Below, piece by piece: positions 45,694-54,096 of a DNA stretch of 64,000 nt. Each line of letters opens with the position of its first letter. The first letter of the stretch is position 1. The notes beneath the pieces were generated by a model. The model searched no databases, was not told the origin of the DNA, and saw only the letters and a program-made list of their open reading frames with translations. A program made the position numbers and the translations under genes. The stretch comes from Granulicella arctica (GTDB lineage: Bacteria > Acidobacteriota > Terriglobia > Terriglobales > Acidobacteriaceae): NCBI RefSeq assembly GCF_013410065.1, contig NZ_JACCCW010000002.1, positions 1,054,001-1,118,000 on the forward strand. Direction: 5' to 3'.

Positions 45694-46537
45694 GAAACCA
45701 ACCATTCAGTACCATCCGGCTACACAGCACATCGCTCACCGTCGACTCCACCGGTGTCACCTCATGCAGGCAGTTCGACGGAAAGAACACCGCACTATTC
45801 CGCACCGGCACGATCCGTGTAAACCCCTGTCCCGCAGGCGGTTCATCATGCAGCAGCAGGTCGCCTCCCGAAAAGCCCTTCGGCTCATCATGGATGAACC
45901 ACACCACCGTCAACACCCGCCCGTTATCCACCTTGGGAGCGTTGTCGCGATGGACCGCATACTTGCCCCCCGATGCATACGCAATCGCCTCCACCTCTTC
46001 TCGTGTCTCGGAGATCGACTCCAGCCCCAGCCGTTCCAGCACTCCTTGCGCGCGAATCGTCTCCCGCAAAAGCCCCTGTGTCATCCCATGAAGCTCCTCA
46101 TCTCCGCGGAAGAAAACCGCCGCACGCGTATCCAGGTCAACGCGCTCCAGCTCGCGATGCCCGATCTTCGCCACGGCAAACTGCTCTCTCTTCCTCTCGA
46201 GCGTCCTGCGTATCTCCTTCAGGATAATCTCCGGAGCAAGATCCTTCACCAGCACAAATGGAATCACTCCATCGGCATCTTCCACCAATCCCGCCGCCGT
46301 CCCCGCCATCAGCGCACCCAGCACCTGCGCCTTTTTTTCTTCAGGATGGAGCACCGCATACTGTTGATATTCCGCAGCGGCGACGGGAAGATTCCCTAGT
46401 GCCCGATCCAGCTCCGCCAATCGCCACAACACGCGGCTATCCTGCTGCGCCTCGTATGCTGCATGCGTCGCCTCACGAAACCGGTTCAGGAAAGCAACGG
46501 AGGTCAGTAGATTCGCCGGAGAGGAGGAAACAGTCAC
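45683..46537 (-). CDS. 2OG-Fe(II) oxygenase with TPR-like N-terminus
   Basis: A 284-residue enzyme of the prolyl-4-hydroxylase family. The iron ligands are in YAVHRDNA (His-x-Asp) and NCLHEVTPV (second His), and the 2-oxoglutarate-binding Arg is in CSRMVLNGWF at the C-terminus. The N-terminal 90 residues are helical with a TPR-like stretch (LAELDRALGNLPVAAAEYQQ). No signal peptide. The substrate cannot be read; it may modify a protein or small molecule. It converges with the alginate lyase gene. Confidence 0.87.
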   Translation of the reverse strand: MTVSSSPANLLTSVAFLNRFREATHAAYEAQQDSRVLWRLAELDRALGNLPVAAAEYQQYAVLHPEEKKAQVLGALMAGTAAGLVEDADGVIPFVLVKDLAPEIILKEIRRTLERKREQFAVAKIGHRELERVDLDTRAAVFFRGDEELHGMTQGLLRETIRAQGVLERLGLESISETREEVEAIAYASGGKYAVHRDNAPKVDNGRVLTVVWFIHDEPKGFSGGDLLLHDEPPAGQGFTRIVPVRNSAVFFPSNCLHEVTPVESTVSDVLCSRMVLNGWFLKP

Positions 46538-46625
46538 AAAGCCACCATGAGTCAGGAGTTAGGTTTTCAGGACGACCATACCACACACCGAGGCACCCAT
46601 TCGCATTGCGCCACAGCCCCGTCCG

Positions 46626-47708
46626 TCACCAACCAAGCTCCGGCAACGCTACCCCGCCGCGCTCACTCGACAGATAAGCCGCCTCGACCGTCCGCATCGT
46701 ATCGATCGCATCCTCGACACTCGTCGGCAACATCGTCGCCTCGCCCTGCACAAACGCCTGCAAGCTCCCCATCGATCCCATAAACGCGTCCGGAAACCAG
46801 TTACCCCTCACCGGGCTTTCACTCCACTCCGTATCGCCCCGCAGAATGTGCTCGAAGGTATCTGGTTTCCCCTTGGGATAGTCGAGATTAACCCCCATCT
46901 GAGCTCGCATCGCTCCATCCATCCCCTGCCACTGGACGAAACTCTCCTGCCGCTTCGGATGGAAGCCGTGACTATGGTTTGTCGTGATGAAGACCCGCTT
47001 ACTGTCGCCATAATCCAGGACGATCACGCTCTTTGTCGCCGCCAGATCCGGTGTCGTTGGACTCCTCACCGTCTTTGCCCACACTCCCAGCGGATTGCCG
47101 AACCACGACCGCACCAAATCAACGTAATGGATGCTGTGATACAGGATCTCCAGCCTCGGCGCCGTCGCCAGAAAGCTCCATAGCTCCCACGGCTGATGCG
47201 TCGAGATCTTCACCTCCATGTCGTGTATCTCGCCTAGAGCCCCCGTAGCATGCAACGCCCGCGCAGCCAGCATATTCGGAGCCCAACGTAACTGAAAGTT
47301 CACCGCTGCCGTCAGCCCTTTCGTGCGGCAGAGGCGCAGAATCTCCGTCGCCTCGGCCAACGTCTCACCCATCGGCTTCTGGAGCAGCGCCGGAACTCCA
47401 TCCGGTAACTGTGCCAGCACCGTCGTCAGCGCCGGAGCCGGCACCGTCACATCGAACACCGCGTCAGCCGGAGCATACGCAACCGCCTCACCGATCGTCG
47501 ACGCAACATACGGGATGCCGAATCGTTTCGCCAGCGCCTCTGCCTGCTCACGATCCAGATCGACGATCGCCGCTACAGGAAACCCCGCCTTCGCATACGC
47601 AGGCAGATGCGCATCCCGCGCAATCCCGCCCGAACCCACCATCACAATCGGCCGCGCCACCTTCGGCCTCGGAGCAACCGCCTCCTGCACCACACTCTGC
47701 AAATCCAT
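46626..47708 (-). CDS. Gfo/Idh/MocA-family oxidoreductase
   Basis: A 360-residue NAD(P)-dependent sugar oxidoreductase. The Rossmann motif is MVGSGGIARDAHLPAYAK and the sugar-binding half has LQKPMGETLAEATEILR (the EKP-type lysine here in QKP) and HSIHYVDLVRSWFG. The ATG at 47708 has GGAGG four bases before it and follows a short upstream extension that is open to 47750. It is divergent from the YiaK-type gene, 67 bp apart, so both probably share a control region. The substrate is probably a sugar or sugar acid. Confidence 0.88.
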   Translation of the reverse strand: MDLQSVVQEAVAPRPKVARPIVMVGSGGIARDAHLPAYAKAGFPVAAIVDLDREQAEALAKRFGIPYVASTIGEAVAYAPADAVFDVTVPAPALTTVLAQLPDGVPALLQKPMGETLAEATEILRLCRTKGLTAAVNFQLRWAPNMLAARALHATGALGEIHDMEVKISTHQPWELWSFLATAPRLEILYHSIHYVDLVRSWFGNPLGVWAKTVRSPTTPDLAATKSVIVLDYGDSKRVFITTNHSHGFHPKRQESFVQWQGMDGAMRAQMGVNLDYPKGKPDTFEHILRGDTEWSESPVRGNWFPDAFMGSMGSLQAFVQGEATMLPTSVEDAIDTMRTVEAAYLSSERGGVALPELGW

Positions 47709-47749
47709 CTGTCCTCCAACAACGCTTACTTTACCGAAAATCATAGCCA

Positions 47750-47769
47750 AGTTTACTTATGCTTAAACT
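47750..47769. promoter_or_regulatory. palindrome between divergent sugar-acid genes (candidate operator)
   Basis: AGTTTA at 47750-47755 and TAAACT at 47764-47769 form an inverted repeat with an 8-bp spacer, in a 67-bp gap between the divergent starts at 47708 and 47776. Its place, straddling both promoters, suits an operator for a repressor of sugar-acid genes, but no regulator gene is seen beside it. Confidence 0.35.
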
Positions 47770-47775
47770 AAACAT

Positions 47776-48798
47776 ATGCTCCGCGTTCCCTTCGCCGACC
47801 TTTACGCCGCCCTCCATCGTGGCATGCTCGCCCTCGGCCTCACCGGCGAACGCGCCGAACTCTGCGCCCGCCTCTTCGCCGAAACCACTCGCGACGGCGT
47901 TTATACCCATGGCCTCAACCGCTTCCCTCGCTTCACCTCGATGGTGAACAACGGCAGCGTCGACGTCCATGCTCAGCCCGAGCGCATCGCCAGAATCGGT
48001 GGCCTCGAGCGCTGGGATGCCCACCTCGGCCCCGGCAATCTCGCCGCCTACGCCTCCATGAACCGCGCCATTGAGCTCTCCCGCCAGCATGGTCTCGGCG
48101 CCGTCGCCCTCGCCAACACCACCCACTGGATGCGCGCAGGAACCTACGGCTGGCTCGCCGCGGAGGCAGGCGTCTTTGGCATCTGCTGGACCAACACCAT
48201 GCCCAACCTTCCGCCCTGGGGAGCCACCACCGCAGCCCTCGGCAACAACCCCATCGTCCTCGCCGTGCCCCGCCTCAACGACAACGGAGAGCCTGCCCAC
48301 ATCGTCCTCGACGTCGCCATGTCCCAGTTCTCCTATGGAGCCATCGACTCCTATCGCAAGCGCGGCGAGCTTCTCCCCGTCGACGGTGGCTTCGACACCG
48401 CAGGCAACCTCACCCGCGACCCAGAAGCCATCCACGCCTCGCAGCGCGCTCTGCCCATCGGCTACTGGAAGGGCTCCGGTCTCTCCATGACGCTCGATCT
48501 CTTCGCCGCCATGCTCTCCGGCGGGCAGGCCACCAATCAGATTCCCCGCGACCCCACCCGCGAATCCGGCGTCTCTCAATTCTTCCTCGCCATCGATCCG
48601 TCCAGCTTCGCCTCCTCCACAGAGCTCAAGCGCATCGCCGACGGCGTCCTCGCCTCCGTCCACGACGCAACACCAGTAGAACCCGGCAAACCGGCCCGCT
48701 ATCCCGGCGAGCAAACGCTCCTCATCCGCGAAGAGAACATGCGCCTCGGAGTACCCGTCGATCCCGATATCTGGCATCAGCTCACGGTGTCCGATTAG
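47776..48798 (+). CDS. malate/L-lactate dehydrogenase-family enzyme, YiaK-like
   Basis: A 340-residue NAD(P)H-dependent enzyme of the malate/ureidoglycolate/YiaK family, best matching 3-dehydro-L-gulonate 2-dehydrogenase. Family segments are TRDGVYTHGLNRFPRF (catalytic His), GPGNLAAYASMNRAIELSRQ, ANTTHWMRAGTYGWLAAEAG, GNNPIVLAVPR and GYWKGSGLSMTLDLFAAMLS. The role is reduction of a keto sugar acid. The ATG has no strong ribosome binding site. Its neighbours (alginate lyase, Gfo/Idh, lar and uxa genes) support work on uronates or their keto acids. Confidence 0.88.
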   Translation: MLRVPFADLYAALHRGMLALGLTGERAELCARLFAETTRDGVYTHGLNRFPRFTSMVNNGSVDVHAQPERIARIGGLERWDAHLGPGNLAAYASMNRAIELSRQHGLGAVALANTTHWMRAGTYGWLAAEAGVFGICWTNTMPNLPPWGATTAALGNNPIVLAVPRLNDNGEPAHIVLDVAMSQFSYGAIDSYRKRGELLPVDGGFDTAGNLTRDPEAIHASQRALPIGYWKGSGLSMTLDLFAAMLSGGQATNQIPRDPTRESGVSQFFLAIDPSSFASSTELKRIADGVLASVHDATPVEPGKPARYPGEQTLLIREENMRLGVPVDPDIWHQLTVSD

Positions 48799-48854
48799 CG
48801 ACACCAGTTGTGACGTTTCAGCCCTCTACACATCTAAACGATGGAGGTTTTGAT

Positions 48855-49829
48855 ATGCTAAGGCTGAATGTAGCTCTCCTGCTTTCCCTGGCGACTCTGT
48901 GCGCGCCCGTCTTCGGACAAGGCGCGAGCCCAGCTCGTCCAGGTACATTAAATTACGTGGAAGGTCAGGCCTCGCTAGAGGGCCGACAGCTTTCACCCCG
49001 CGCCATCGGTCACGCCGAACTGCATCCCGGAGAGTTTCTCGCTACCGCGAATGGCAAGGCAGAGATTCTGCTGACGCCCGGTGTCTTCCTTCGTCTCGGC
49101 AACGACAGCACCGTCAAGATGATCGCGCCGGACCTCACCCACACTGAAGTACAACTCACCCGCGGACGCGCCAGCGTCGAAGCCGACCAGCTCTACCCGC
49201 AGAACGACATCCTGATCAACCTGAACAATGGACAGGTCCAGCTTCTGAAGAACGGCCTCTACGAATTCGACGCAAGCAACGGCACCGTACGCGTCTTCGA
49301 TGGCAAGGCCGCCGTATACAAAACCATTGCACCACAAGCAAATGAGAAACCAATCGACGTAAAGAGCGGCAAACAACTCACGCTTGCGAATGCGTCGATC
49401 AAGCCGATCAGCTTCGACAGAAAACGCTCAGAGGACGACCTCTATAACTGGAGCAGCCTCCGTTCCGAGTATCTTGGCGAAGACAATATCGATCTCGCCT
49501 ATCAATACGCTGGCGCACCTGGCTTTGCCCCAGGCTGGTTCTGGGATTCGGCAGCATATGACTACACATGGCTCCCCGGTGACGGACTCTTCTGGAGCCC
49601 CTTCGGCTATGGCTTCTACTCGCCCTACTATATCTATGGCGGAGGCTACATCTACGGCGGCTATCATGGCGGCTACGGTGGTCGTCCCGGCTACCCCAAT
49701 CGTGGTGGCATCGCTCGCGGTTCAGTCACCAGCAGCCACAGCGCCGGAAACTTCGGCGGCGGCGGTTTCCATGGCAGCGCTGTCGGCGGTGGCTTCCACG
49801 GCGGTGGTGGCGGCGGCGGCCATCGCTAA
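48855..49829 (+). CDS. FecR-domain protein with Gly-rich tail
   Basis: A 324-residue exported protein: signal peptide (LRLNVALLLSLATLCAPVFG), a FecR-like beta domain of about residues 30-190 (RLGNDSTVKMIAPDLTHTEV, YEFDASNGTVRVFDGKAAVY), a Trp/Tyr-rich part (GWFWDSAAYDYTWLPGDGLF) and a C-terminal Gly/His-rich tail (FHGGGGGGGHR). The tail could bind metals or glycans; function unknown. A GGAGG lies seven bases before the ATG at 48855. No iron-uptake or sigma gene is nearby, so it is not a standard FecR regulator. Confidence 0.8.
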   Translation: MLRLNVALLLSLATLCAPVFGQGASPARPGTLNYVEGQASLEGRQLSPRAIGHAELHPGEFLATANGKAEILLTPGVFLRLGNDSTVKMIAPDLTHTEVQLTRGRASVEADQLYPQNDILINLNNGQVQLLKNGLYEFDASNGTVRVFDGKAAVYKTIAPQANEKPIDVKSGKQLTLANASIKPISFDRKRSEDDLYNWSSLRSEYLGEDNIDLAYQYAGAPGFAPGWFWDSAAYDYTWLPGDGLFWSPFGYGFYSPYYIYGGGYIYGGYHGGYGGRPGYPNRGGIARGSVTSSHSAGNFGGGGFHGSAVGGGFHGGGGGGGHR

Positions 49830-49846
49830 ATCAACCGCAGCGATAA

Positions 49847-49890
49847 ACAAACGGCTCAGAGATGCAGCATTCCATCTCTGAGCCGTTTGT
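49847..49890 (+). terminator. rho-independent terminator, 18-bp perfect stem
   Basis: ACAAACGGCTCAGAGATG at 49847-49864 pairs perfectly with 49873-49890 around an 8-base loop (CAGCATTC), followed by CTTTCTCC. It ends the FecR-domain gene before the lar operon. Confidence 0.88.
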
Positions 49891-49931
49891 CTTTCTCCAC
49901 CTGATCGATCATTCTTCTACAATCTCTCCAG

Positions 49932-50765
49932 ATGCCTCTGAGAGAAAAATCCGCTGCCCTGCACAACACCCTGCTAGAACTCGGCTCGGTGTTGGTCGCC
50001 TACTCAGGAGGCACCGACTCAGCCTTCCTTGCCTATGCTGCGCATCGCGCCCTCGGCGACAAGATGCTCGCCGTCATCGCTGACTCCGCTTCTCTCCCCC
50101 GCACCGAGCTCGCCACCGCTCTCGCCTTCACCGCCGAGCACAACATCCCCACCCATATCCTCACCACCAACGAACTCGATAACCCCGACTACCAGCGCAA
50201 CGACAGCCAGCGCTGCTACCACTGTAAAGACGAGCTCTTCACCCAGATGGAAGCCTTCCGCGTCGCCAGCGGCTTCGCACACCTTGCCTACGGCATGAAC
50301 CTCGACGACCGCAGCGAGTTCCGCCCCGGCCAACAGGCCGCCGCACTCCACCACGCCGTCGCTCCCCTCGTCACCGCGCAGCTTACCAAGGGCGAAATTC
50401 GCACCCTCGCTCGCGAAGCCAATCTCCACGTCTGGGACAAACCAGCCTCCGCCTGCCTCGCCTCGCGCGTCGAGTATGGTCGCCCCGTCACCCGCGAAAA
50501 CCTTAACCAGGTCGAGCAAGCCGAAGAAGCCCTGCGCGCTCTCGGCTTCCGCCAGCTTCGCGTCCGCTACCACGGCGATCTCGCTCGCATCGAGATCGAC
50601 CGCACCGAGCTTCCCGCTGCCCTCAACCTCGACGCACTCGACCGCATCACCGCGGCCCTCCGGTCCCTCGGCTTCCTCTACGTCACCCTCGACACCCAAG
50701 GCTATCGCTCCGGCTCCATGAACGATGTCCTCCCCACCTCCGCCATTCTCCCGGCGGCAAAGTAA
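49932..50765 (+). CDS. larE: LarE: ATP-dependent sacrificial sulfur insertase
   Basis: Makes the thio groups of the nickel-pincer cofactor by giving up the sulfur of its own cysteine. 277 residues with the PP-loop SGGTDS at 25-30, and the sacrificial cysteine Cys175 in KPASACLASR, so it is the single-Cys type rather than the iron-sulfur type. NDSQRCYHCKDELF is the other conserved segment. First gene of a larE-larC-larB operon; no ribosome binding site is clear, and a TACAAT at 49918-49923 close to the ATG may be a -10 box of a nearly leaderless transcript. Confidence 0.93.
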   Translation: MPLREKSAALHNTLLELGSVLVAYSGGTDSAFLAYAAHRALGDKMLAVIADSASLPRTELATALAFTAEHNIPTHILTTNELDNPDYQRNDSQRCYHCKDELFTQMEAFRVASGFAHLAYGMNLDDRSEFRPGQQAAALHHAVAPLVTAQLTKGEIRTLAREANLHVWDKPASACLASRVEYGRPVTRENLNQVEQAEEALRALGFRQLRVRYHGDLARIEIDRTELPAALNLDALDRITAALRSLGFLYVTLDTQGYRSGSMNDVLPTSAILPAAK

Positions 50766-50788
50766 TCCCGAACAAAGGAATTCACCCC

Positions 50789-52120
50789 ATGCGCATCGCC
50801 TATCTCGACTGCTTCGCCGGAATTAGCGGCGACATGTTCCTCGGCGCACTGATCGACGCCGGAGTCGATCCAAACGTTCTTCACGACGCCGTCGCCGCCC
50901 TCAACCTCGGCGCAACCCTCCGCATCGAAACCGTTGACCGCAGCGGCATCTCCAGCACTAAAGTCCACGTTATGGAAGGCACCCGACTAGCCGAAACAAC
51001 CCAGTACGAGCATGGCCACACTCACCAGCATCATCCCCGCACCCAGCACCAGCACAAGGCTGGCCATCCCCACACGCACGACGAGCACCAACACGCACAT
51101 GGCCGCTCCCTCAGCGTAATCCGCAACCTCATCCAATCTGCCTCACTCGACGCGCCGGTCAAACAGACTGCCATCCGTGCTTTCGAGCTCCTAGGAGCCT
51201 CTGAAGCCAAGATCCACAACGTCCCCGTCGAGCAGATCCACTTCCACGAGGTCGGTGCCGTTGACGCCATCGTCGATATCGTCGCGGCCTCCGCAGGCAT
51301 CCACGCACTCCACGTCCAGCAGTGGTTTGCGAGCCCCCTCAACGTAGGCGGCGGCATGGTTGATTGCGCCCACGGCCGCTTCCCTGTCCCCGCGCCCGCC
51401 ACCGCCGACCTCCTCAAAGGCATCCCCACCTACTCCGCCACCGTCCAGATGGAGCTCGTCACGCCCACCGGAGCCGCGCTCCTCCGCGCCCTCGACTGCA
51501 CCTTCGGCCAACAACCCCTCATGCGCGTCGAACGCATCGGTTACGGCGCAGGCTCCCGCAATCCGAAGAACTTCCCCAACGTCCTCCGCCTCTCCATCGG
51601 CGATTCAGCCTCCGTCCCCGAAACTCCGGGTGCCCCATCCTTCGCGCTTTATGCGGAGGGTGGGATCGACGGAACCGAGACCGTCACCATCCTTGAAACC
51701 GCCCTCGACGACCTAAACCCGCAGATCCTGGCCTACGTCACCGAGTCCGCCTTAGCCCTCGGTGCCTGCGACGTCATGTGCACCGCCGTGCAGATGAAGA
51801 AAGGCCGCCTCGGCACTCTCCTCACCATCCTCACCGACAGCGCCCACGCCGCAGCCCTCGAGCGTCTCCTGCTCCGCGAAACCAGCACCCTCGGCATCCG
51901 CATCCACCACGAGCACCGCTCCTGCCTCGATCGCACCCACGTCCCCGTTGCCACGCCCTACGGCGAGGTCCGCATCAAAGTCGGCTCCCTCCGCGGCGAA
52001 GAACTCAACGCGCAACCCGAGTTCGAAGACTGCTGCGCCGCTGCCGCCACGCACAACGTCCCTATAAAACAAGTCCTCCAGGCCGCCACCGCCGCCTACC
52101 TCAACGGTAAAGCCCAATGA
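50789..52120 (+). CDS. larC: LarC: nickel insertase for the pincer cofactor
   Basis: Cyclometallates the pincer with nickel (CTP-dependent). 443 residues. The N-terminus IAYLDCFAGISGDMFLGALI is diagnostic, followed by a His-rich segment at about residues 74-105 (HGHTHQHHPRTQHQHKAGHP) that may store nickel, HFHEVGAVDAIVDIVAASAG, and a C-terminal LarC2 half (ETALDDLNPQILAYVTE). In Lactiplantibacillus the gene is split and joined by programmed frameshift; here it is a single uninterrupted frame. It overlaps larB by ATGA. Confidence 0.95.
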   Translation: MRIAYLDCFAGISGDMFLGALIDAGVDPNVLHDAVAALNLGATLRIETVDRSGISSTKVHVMEGTRLAETTQYEHGHTHQHHPRTQHQHKAGHPHTHDEHQHAHGRSLSVIRNLIQSASLDAPVKQTAIRAFELLGASEAKIHNVPVEQIHFHEVGAVDAIVDIVAASAGIHALHVQQWFASPLNVGGGMVDCAHGRFPVPAPATADLLKGIPTYSATVQMELVTPTGAALLRALDCTFGQQPLMRVERIGYGAGSRNPKNFPNVLRLSIGDSASVPETPGAPSFALYAEGGIDGTETVTILETALDDLNPQILAYVTESALALGACDVMCTAVQMKKGRLGTLLTILTDSAHAAALERLLLRETSTLGIRIHHEHRSCLDRTHVPVATPYGEVRIKVGSLRGEELNAQPEFEDCCAAAATHNVPIKQVLQAATAAYLNGKAQ

Positions 52121-52866
52121 ACCGCACCACCCTGCTCGATCTGCTGGCTGAAGTCCAGCGCGGAACAATCACAACCGAGCAAGCCACGGCCCAGCTCGCC
52201 AACCTCCCCTTCGAAGACCTCGGCTACGCCAAGATCGACCACCATCGCAGCCTCCGTACCGGCCTGCCCGAGGTCATCTACGCCGCCGGTAAGACACCTG
52301 CGCAGACCGCCGAAATTTTTAGCCGGATGGCCGCTACCGGCGTAGCCGTCCTCGCTACCCGAGCCACCTCCGAAACCTTCGAAGCCGTCCACACCCTTAC
52401 CCCAGAAGCAACCTATCACCCCATCGCCCGCGCCATCACCCACGGCTCCGCTCTCACCACACAGGGTAAGATTGCCGTCCTCTCGGCAGGTACCAGCGAC
52501 CTCCCTGTCGCCGAAGAAGCCGCCGTCACCGCCGAACTCTTCGGTGTTCGCGTCACCCGCATCACAGACGTCGGCGTCGCCGGCGTCCACCGCCTCCTCG
52601 CCCATCGCGACACCCTTAGCAACGCCGATGCCATCATCGTCTGCGCCGGCATGGAAGGCGCGCTCCCCTCCGTCGTCGGCGGTCTCGTCGGCGTCCCCGT
52701 CATCGCCGTCCCCACCAGCGTAGGCTATGGAGCCTCCTTTGCTGGAGCAGCAGCTCTCCTCGGCATGCTCAACTCCTGTTCTCCCAACGTCACCGTCGTC
52801 AACATCGACAACGGCTTTGGCGCAGCCTACACCGCAACCCTCATCGCCCACGCCGCCCACAGGTAG
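52117..52866 (+). CDS. larB: LarB: pyridinium dicarboxylate synthase of the pincer cofactor
   Basis: Carboxylates and hydrolyses nicotinic acid adenine dinucleotide in the first step of pincer synthesis. 249 residues of the PurE-like AIR carboxylase fold: GLPEVIYAAGKTPAQTAEI, VLSAGTSDLPVAEEAAVTAE, DVGVAGVHR and MEGALPSVVGGLVGVPVIAV. It starts inside the larC stop. The three lar genes are in the order E, C, B and lack a larA or nickel transporter within the operon; a LarA homologue lies 4 kb on. Confidence 0.95.
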   Translation: MNRTTLLDLLAEVQRGTITTEQATAQLANLPFEDLGYAKIDHHRSLRTGLPEVIYAAGKTPAQTAEIFSRMAATGVAVLATRATSETFEAVHTLTPEATYHPIARAITHGSALTTQGKIAVLSAGTSDLPVAEEAAVTAELFGVRVTRITDVGVAGVHRLLAHRDTLSNADAIIVCAGMEGALPSVVGGLVGVPVIAVPTSVGYGASFAGAAALLGMLNSCSPNVTVVNIDNGFGAAYTATLIAHAAHR

Positions 52867-52982
52867 CCTCCGACCCACATAAATCCCTGTACCTCTTCAG
52901 GTTCTGATCCATGCAACCGAATGCTTGCATCTCATAAGTGCGGAAGAGTATGGTTTTCTCCGCGTAGTAAAGAGGTGTAATC

Positions 52983-53240
52983 ATGCTTCCCTTCGACCGA
53001 AAACCCTTTGCCAGACCTCTCGCGATCACAGTAATTGCTTTGTCTTTCATCGGAGCTGCCTGCCTTGCGTTCTACTTTTACATCAACGATTCGCTGCATA
53101 TCTCCGAGGTAGTCGGCATCTTTCTGCTCCTCCTCACCATCGTGCCTCCCAACGTAGCCATCGTCATGCGTAAACCAGGCGACATCGAGGCGTTCGACTC
53201 GCACCCTCCTTTGGGACACAGACGCTCCACCATTCGGTAA
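52983..53240 (+). CDS. small two-helix membrane protein
   Basis: An 85-residue protein with two hydrophobic helices (ITVIALSFIGAACLAFYFYI and VVGIFLLLLTIVPPNVAIVM) and short hydrophilic ends. AAGAGGTG precedes the ATG. It is not a family I recognise. It stands alone between the lar operon and a strong terminator that it shares with the converging SDR gene. Confidence 0.6.
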   Translation: MLPFDRKPFARPLAITVIALSFIGAACLAFYFYINDSLHISEVVGIFLLLLTIVPPNVAIVMRKPGDIEAFDSHPPLGHRRSTIR

Positions 53241-53250
53241 TCACCTAACT

Positions 53251-53290
53251 AAGAGAGCGGGAATGGGAGCCATCCCATGCCCGCTCTCTT
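53251..53290. terminator. bidirectional rho-independent terminator
   Basis: AAGAGAGCGGG at 53251-53261 pairs with CCCGCTCTCTT at 53280-53290, and ATGGGA pairs with TCCCAT inside, with one mismatch and a GCCA loop. It serves the converging genes ending at 53240 and 53306. Confidence 0.87.
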
Positions 53291-53305
53291 CTGCCTTAGC
53301 TCGTT

Positions 53306-54082
53306 CTACTGGTTGACACCACTCGCCAGAAATCCTCCATCGACCACCAGAATCTCCCCGGTAATAAACGCCGAAGCGTCGCTCGCCAGAAAGATCGCCG
53401 CCCCTACCAGCTCCTCCGTCTTACCGAACCGTCCCATCGGCGTGCGCATACGCAGCTCCTTGCCTCGTTCGCTCTTATCCAGCAAATCCGCGTTCAGAGC
53501 CGTCCGAAAGACACCCGGAGCAATCGCATTCACCGTCACTCCCAGCGAACTCCACTCCACCGCCAGTGACTTCGTCAACGCCCCCACAGCAGCCTTGCTC
53601 GCCGCATACGCGGTCACTTCTTTCAATGAGACAAACGTGTTCAACGAAGCGATATTGATGATCCGCCCATAACCCCGCTCAAGCATATGCCTGCCGAATA
53701 TCTGGCACGCTCGCAGCGTCCCCGTCACATTCGTATCCATAATGTCGTTCCACGTCTCTTCGGGAAAATCGACCGTCGGCGCTCGCTTGATCTTCCCCGC
53801 GCAGTTGATGAGGATATCAACCTTCTCCAACTCCTTCACCGTCTCATCCAGCAACGCCTGCAACGAGGCGCGATCTCCTACATCCGAGGTCAGCCGCAGC
53901 GACTTCACGCCCTTCGCTTCAATCGCGCTCGCCGCCTCGTCCACCTGCTCCGCGCGGCGCGAGCTCGCAACGACATTGGCCCCAGCCTCAGCCAGACCAA
54001 CCGCCATCGCCAGCCCAATACCCGACGTCCCGCCCACAACCACAGCCGTCTTGCCGCTCAGATCAAACAAGGGATGTCCCAT
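53306..54082 (-). CDS. SDR oxidoreductase, gluconate 5-dehydrogenase / KduD-like
   Basis: A 258-residue NAD(P)-dependent short-chain dehydrogenase. The Rossmann motif is VVVGGTSGIGLAMAVGLAEA, the catalytic Ser is in IINIASLNT, and Tyr-x3-Lys is in YAASKAAVGALTKSLAVEW; NAIAPGVFRTALN and GEILVVDGGFLA close the fold. By family it acts on a keto sugar acid such as 5-keto-gluconate or a deoxy-uronate. In this operon (after GntK, UxaE and a LarA homologue) it is the only reductase and could reduce fructuronate to mannonate; that is inference. The ATG at 54082 has an AGGAT upstream; a TTG at 54100 is an alternative. Confidence 0.88.
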   Translation of the reverse strand: MGHPLFDLSGKTAVVVGGTSGIGLAMAVGLAEAGANVVASSRRAEQVDEAASAIEAKGVKSLRLTSDVGDRASLQALLDETVKELEKVDILINCAGKIKRAPTVDFPEETWNDIMDTNVTGTLRACQIFGRHMLERGYGRIINIASLNTFVSLKEVTAYAASKAAVGALTKSLAVEWSSLGVTVNAIAPGVFRTALNADLLDKSERGKELRMRTPMGRFGKTEELVGAAIFLASDASAFITGEILVVDGGFLASGVNQ

Positions 54083-54096
54083 CGAAGATAATCCTC

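Noticed and set aside
47731..48804. A 357-codon minus-strand frame opposite the YiaK-type gene
   Set aside because: Gly/Glu/Val/Asp-rich composition typical of the antisense of GC-rich coding DNA; the + strand frame has clear family motifs.
52096..52878. A 260-codon minus-strand frame opposite larB
   Set aside because: Same antisense composition (Gly, Asp, Val, Glu); larB is firm on the + strand.
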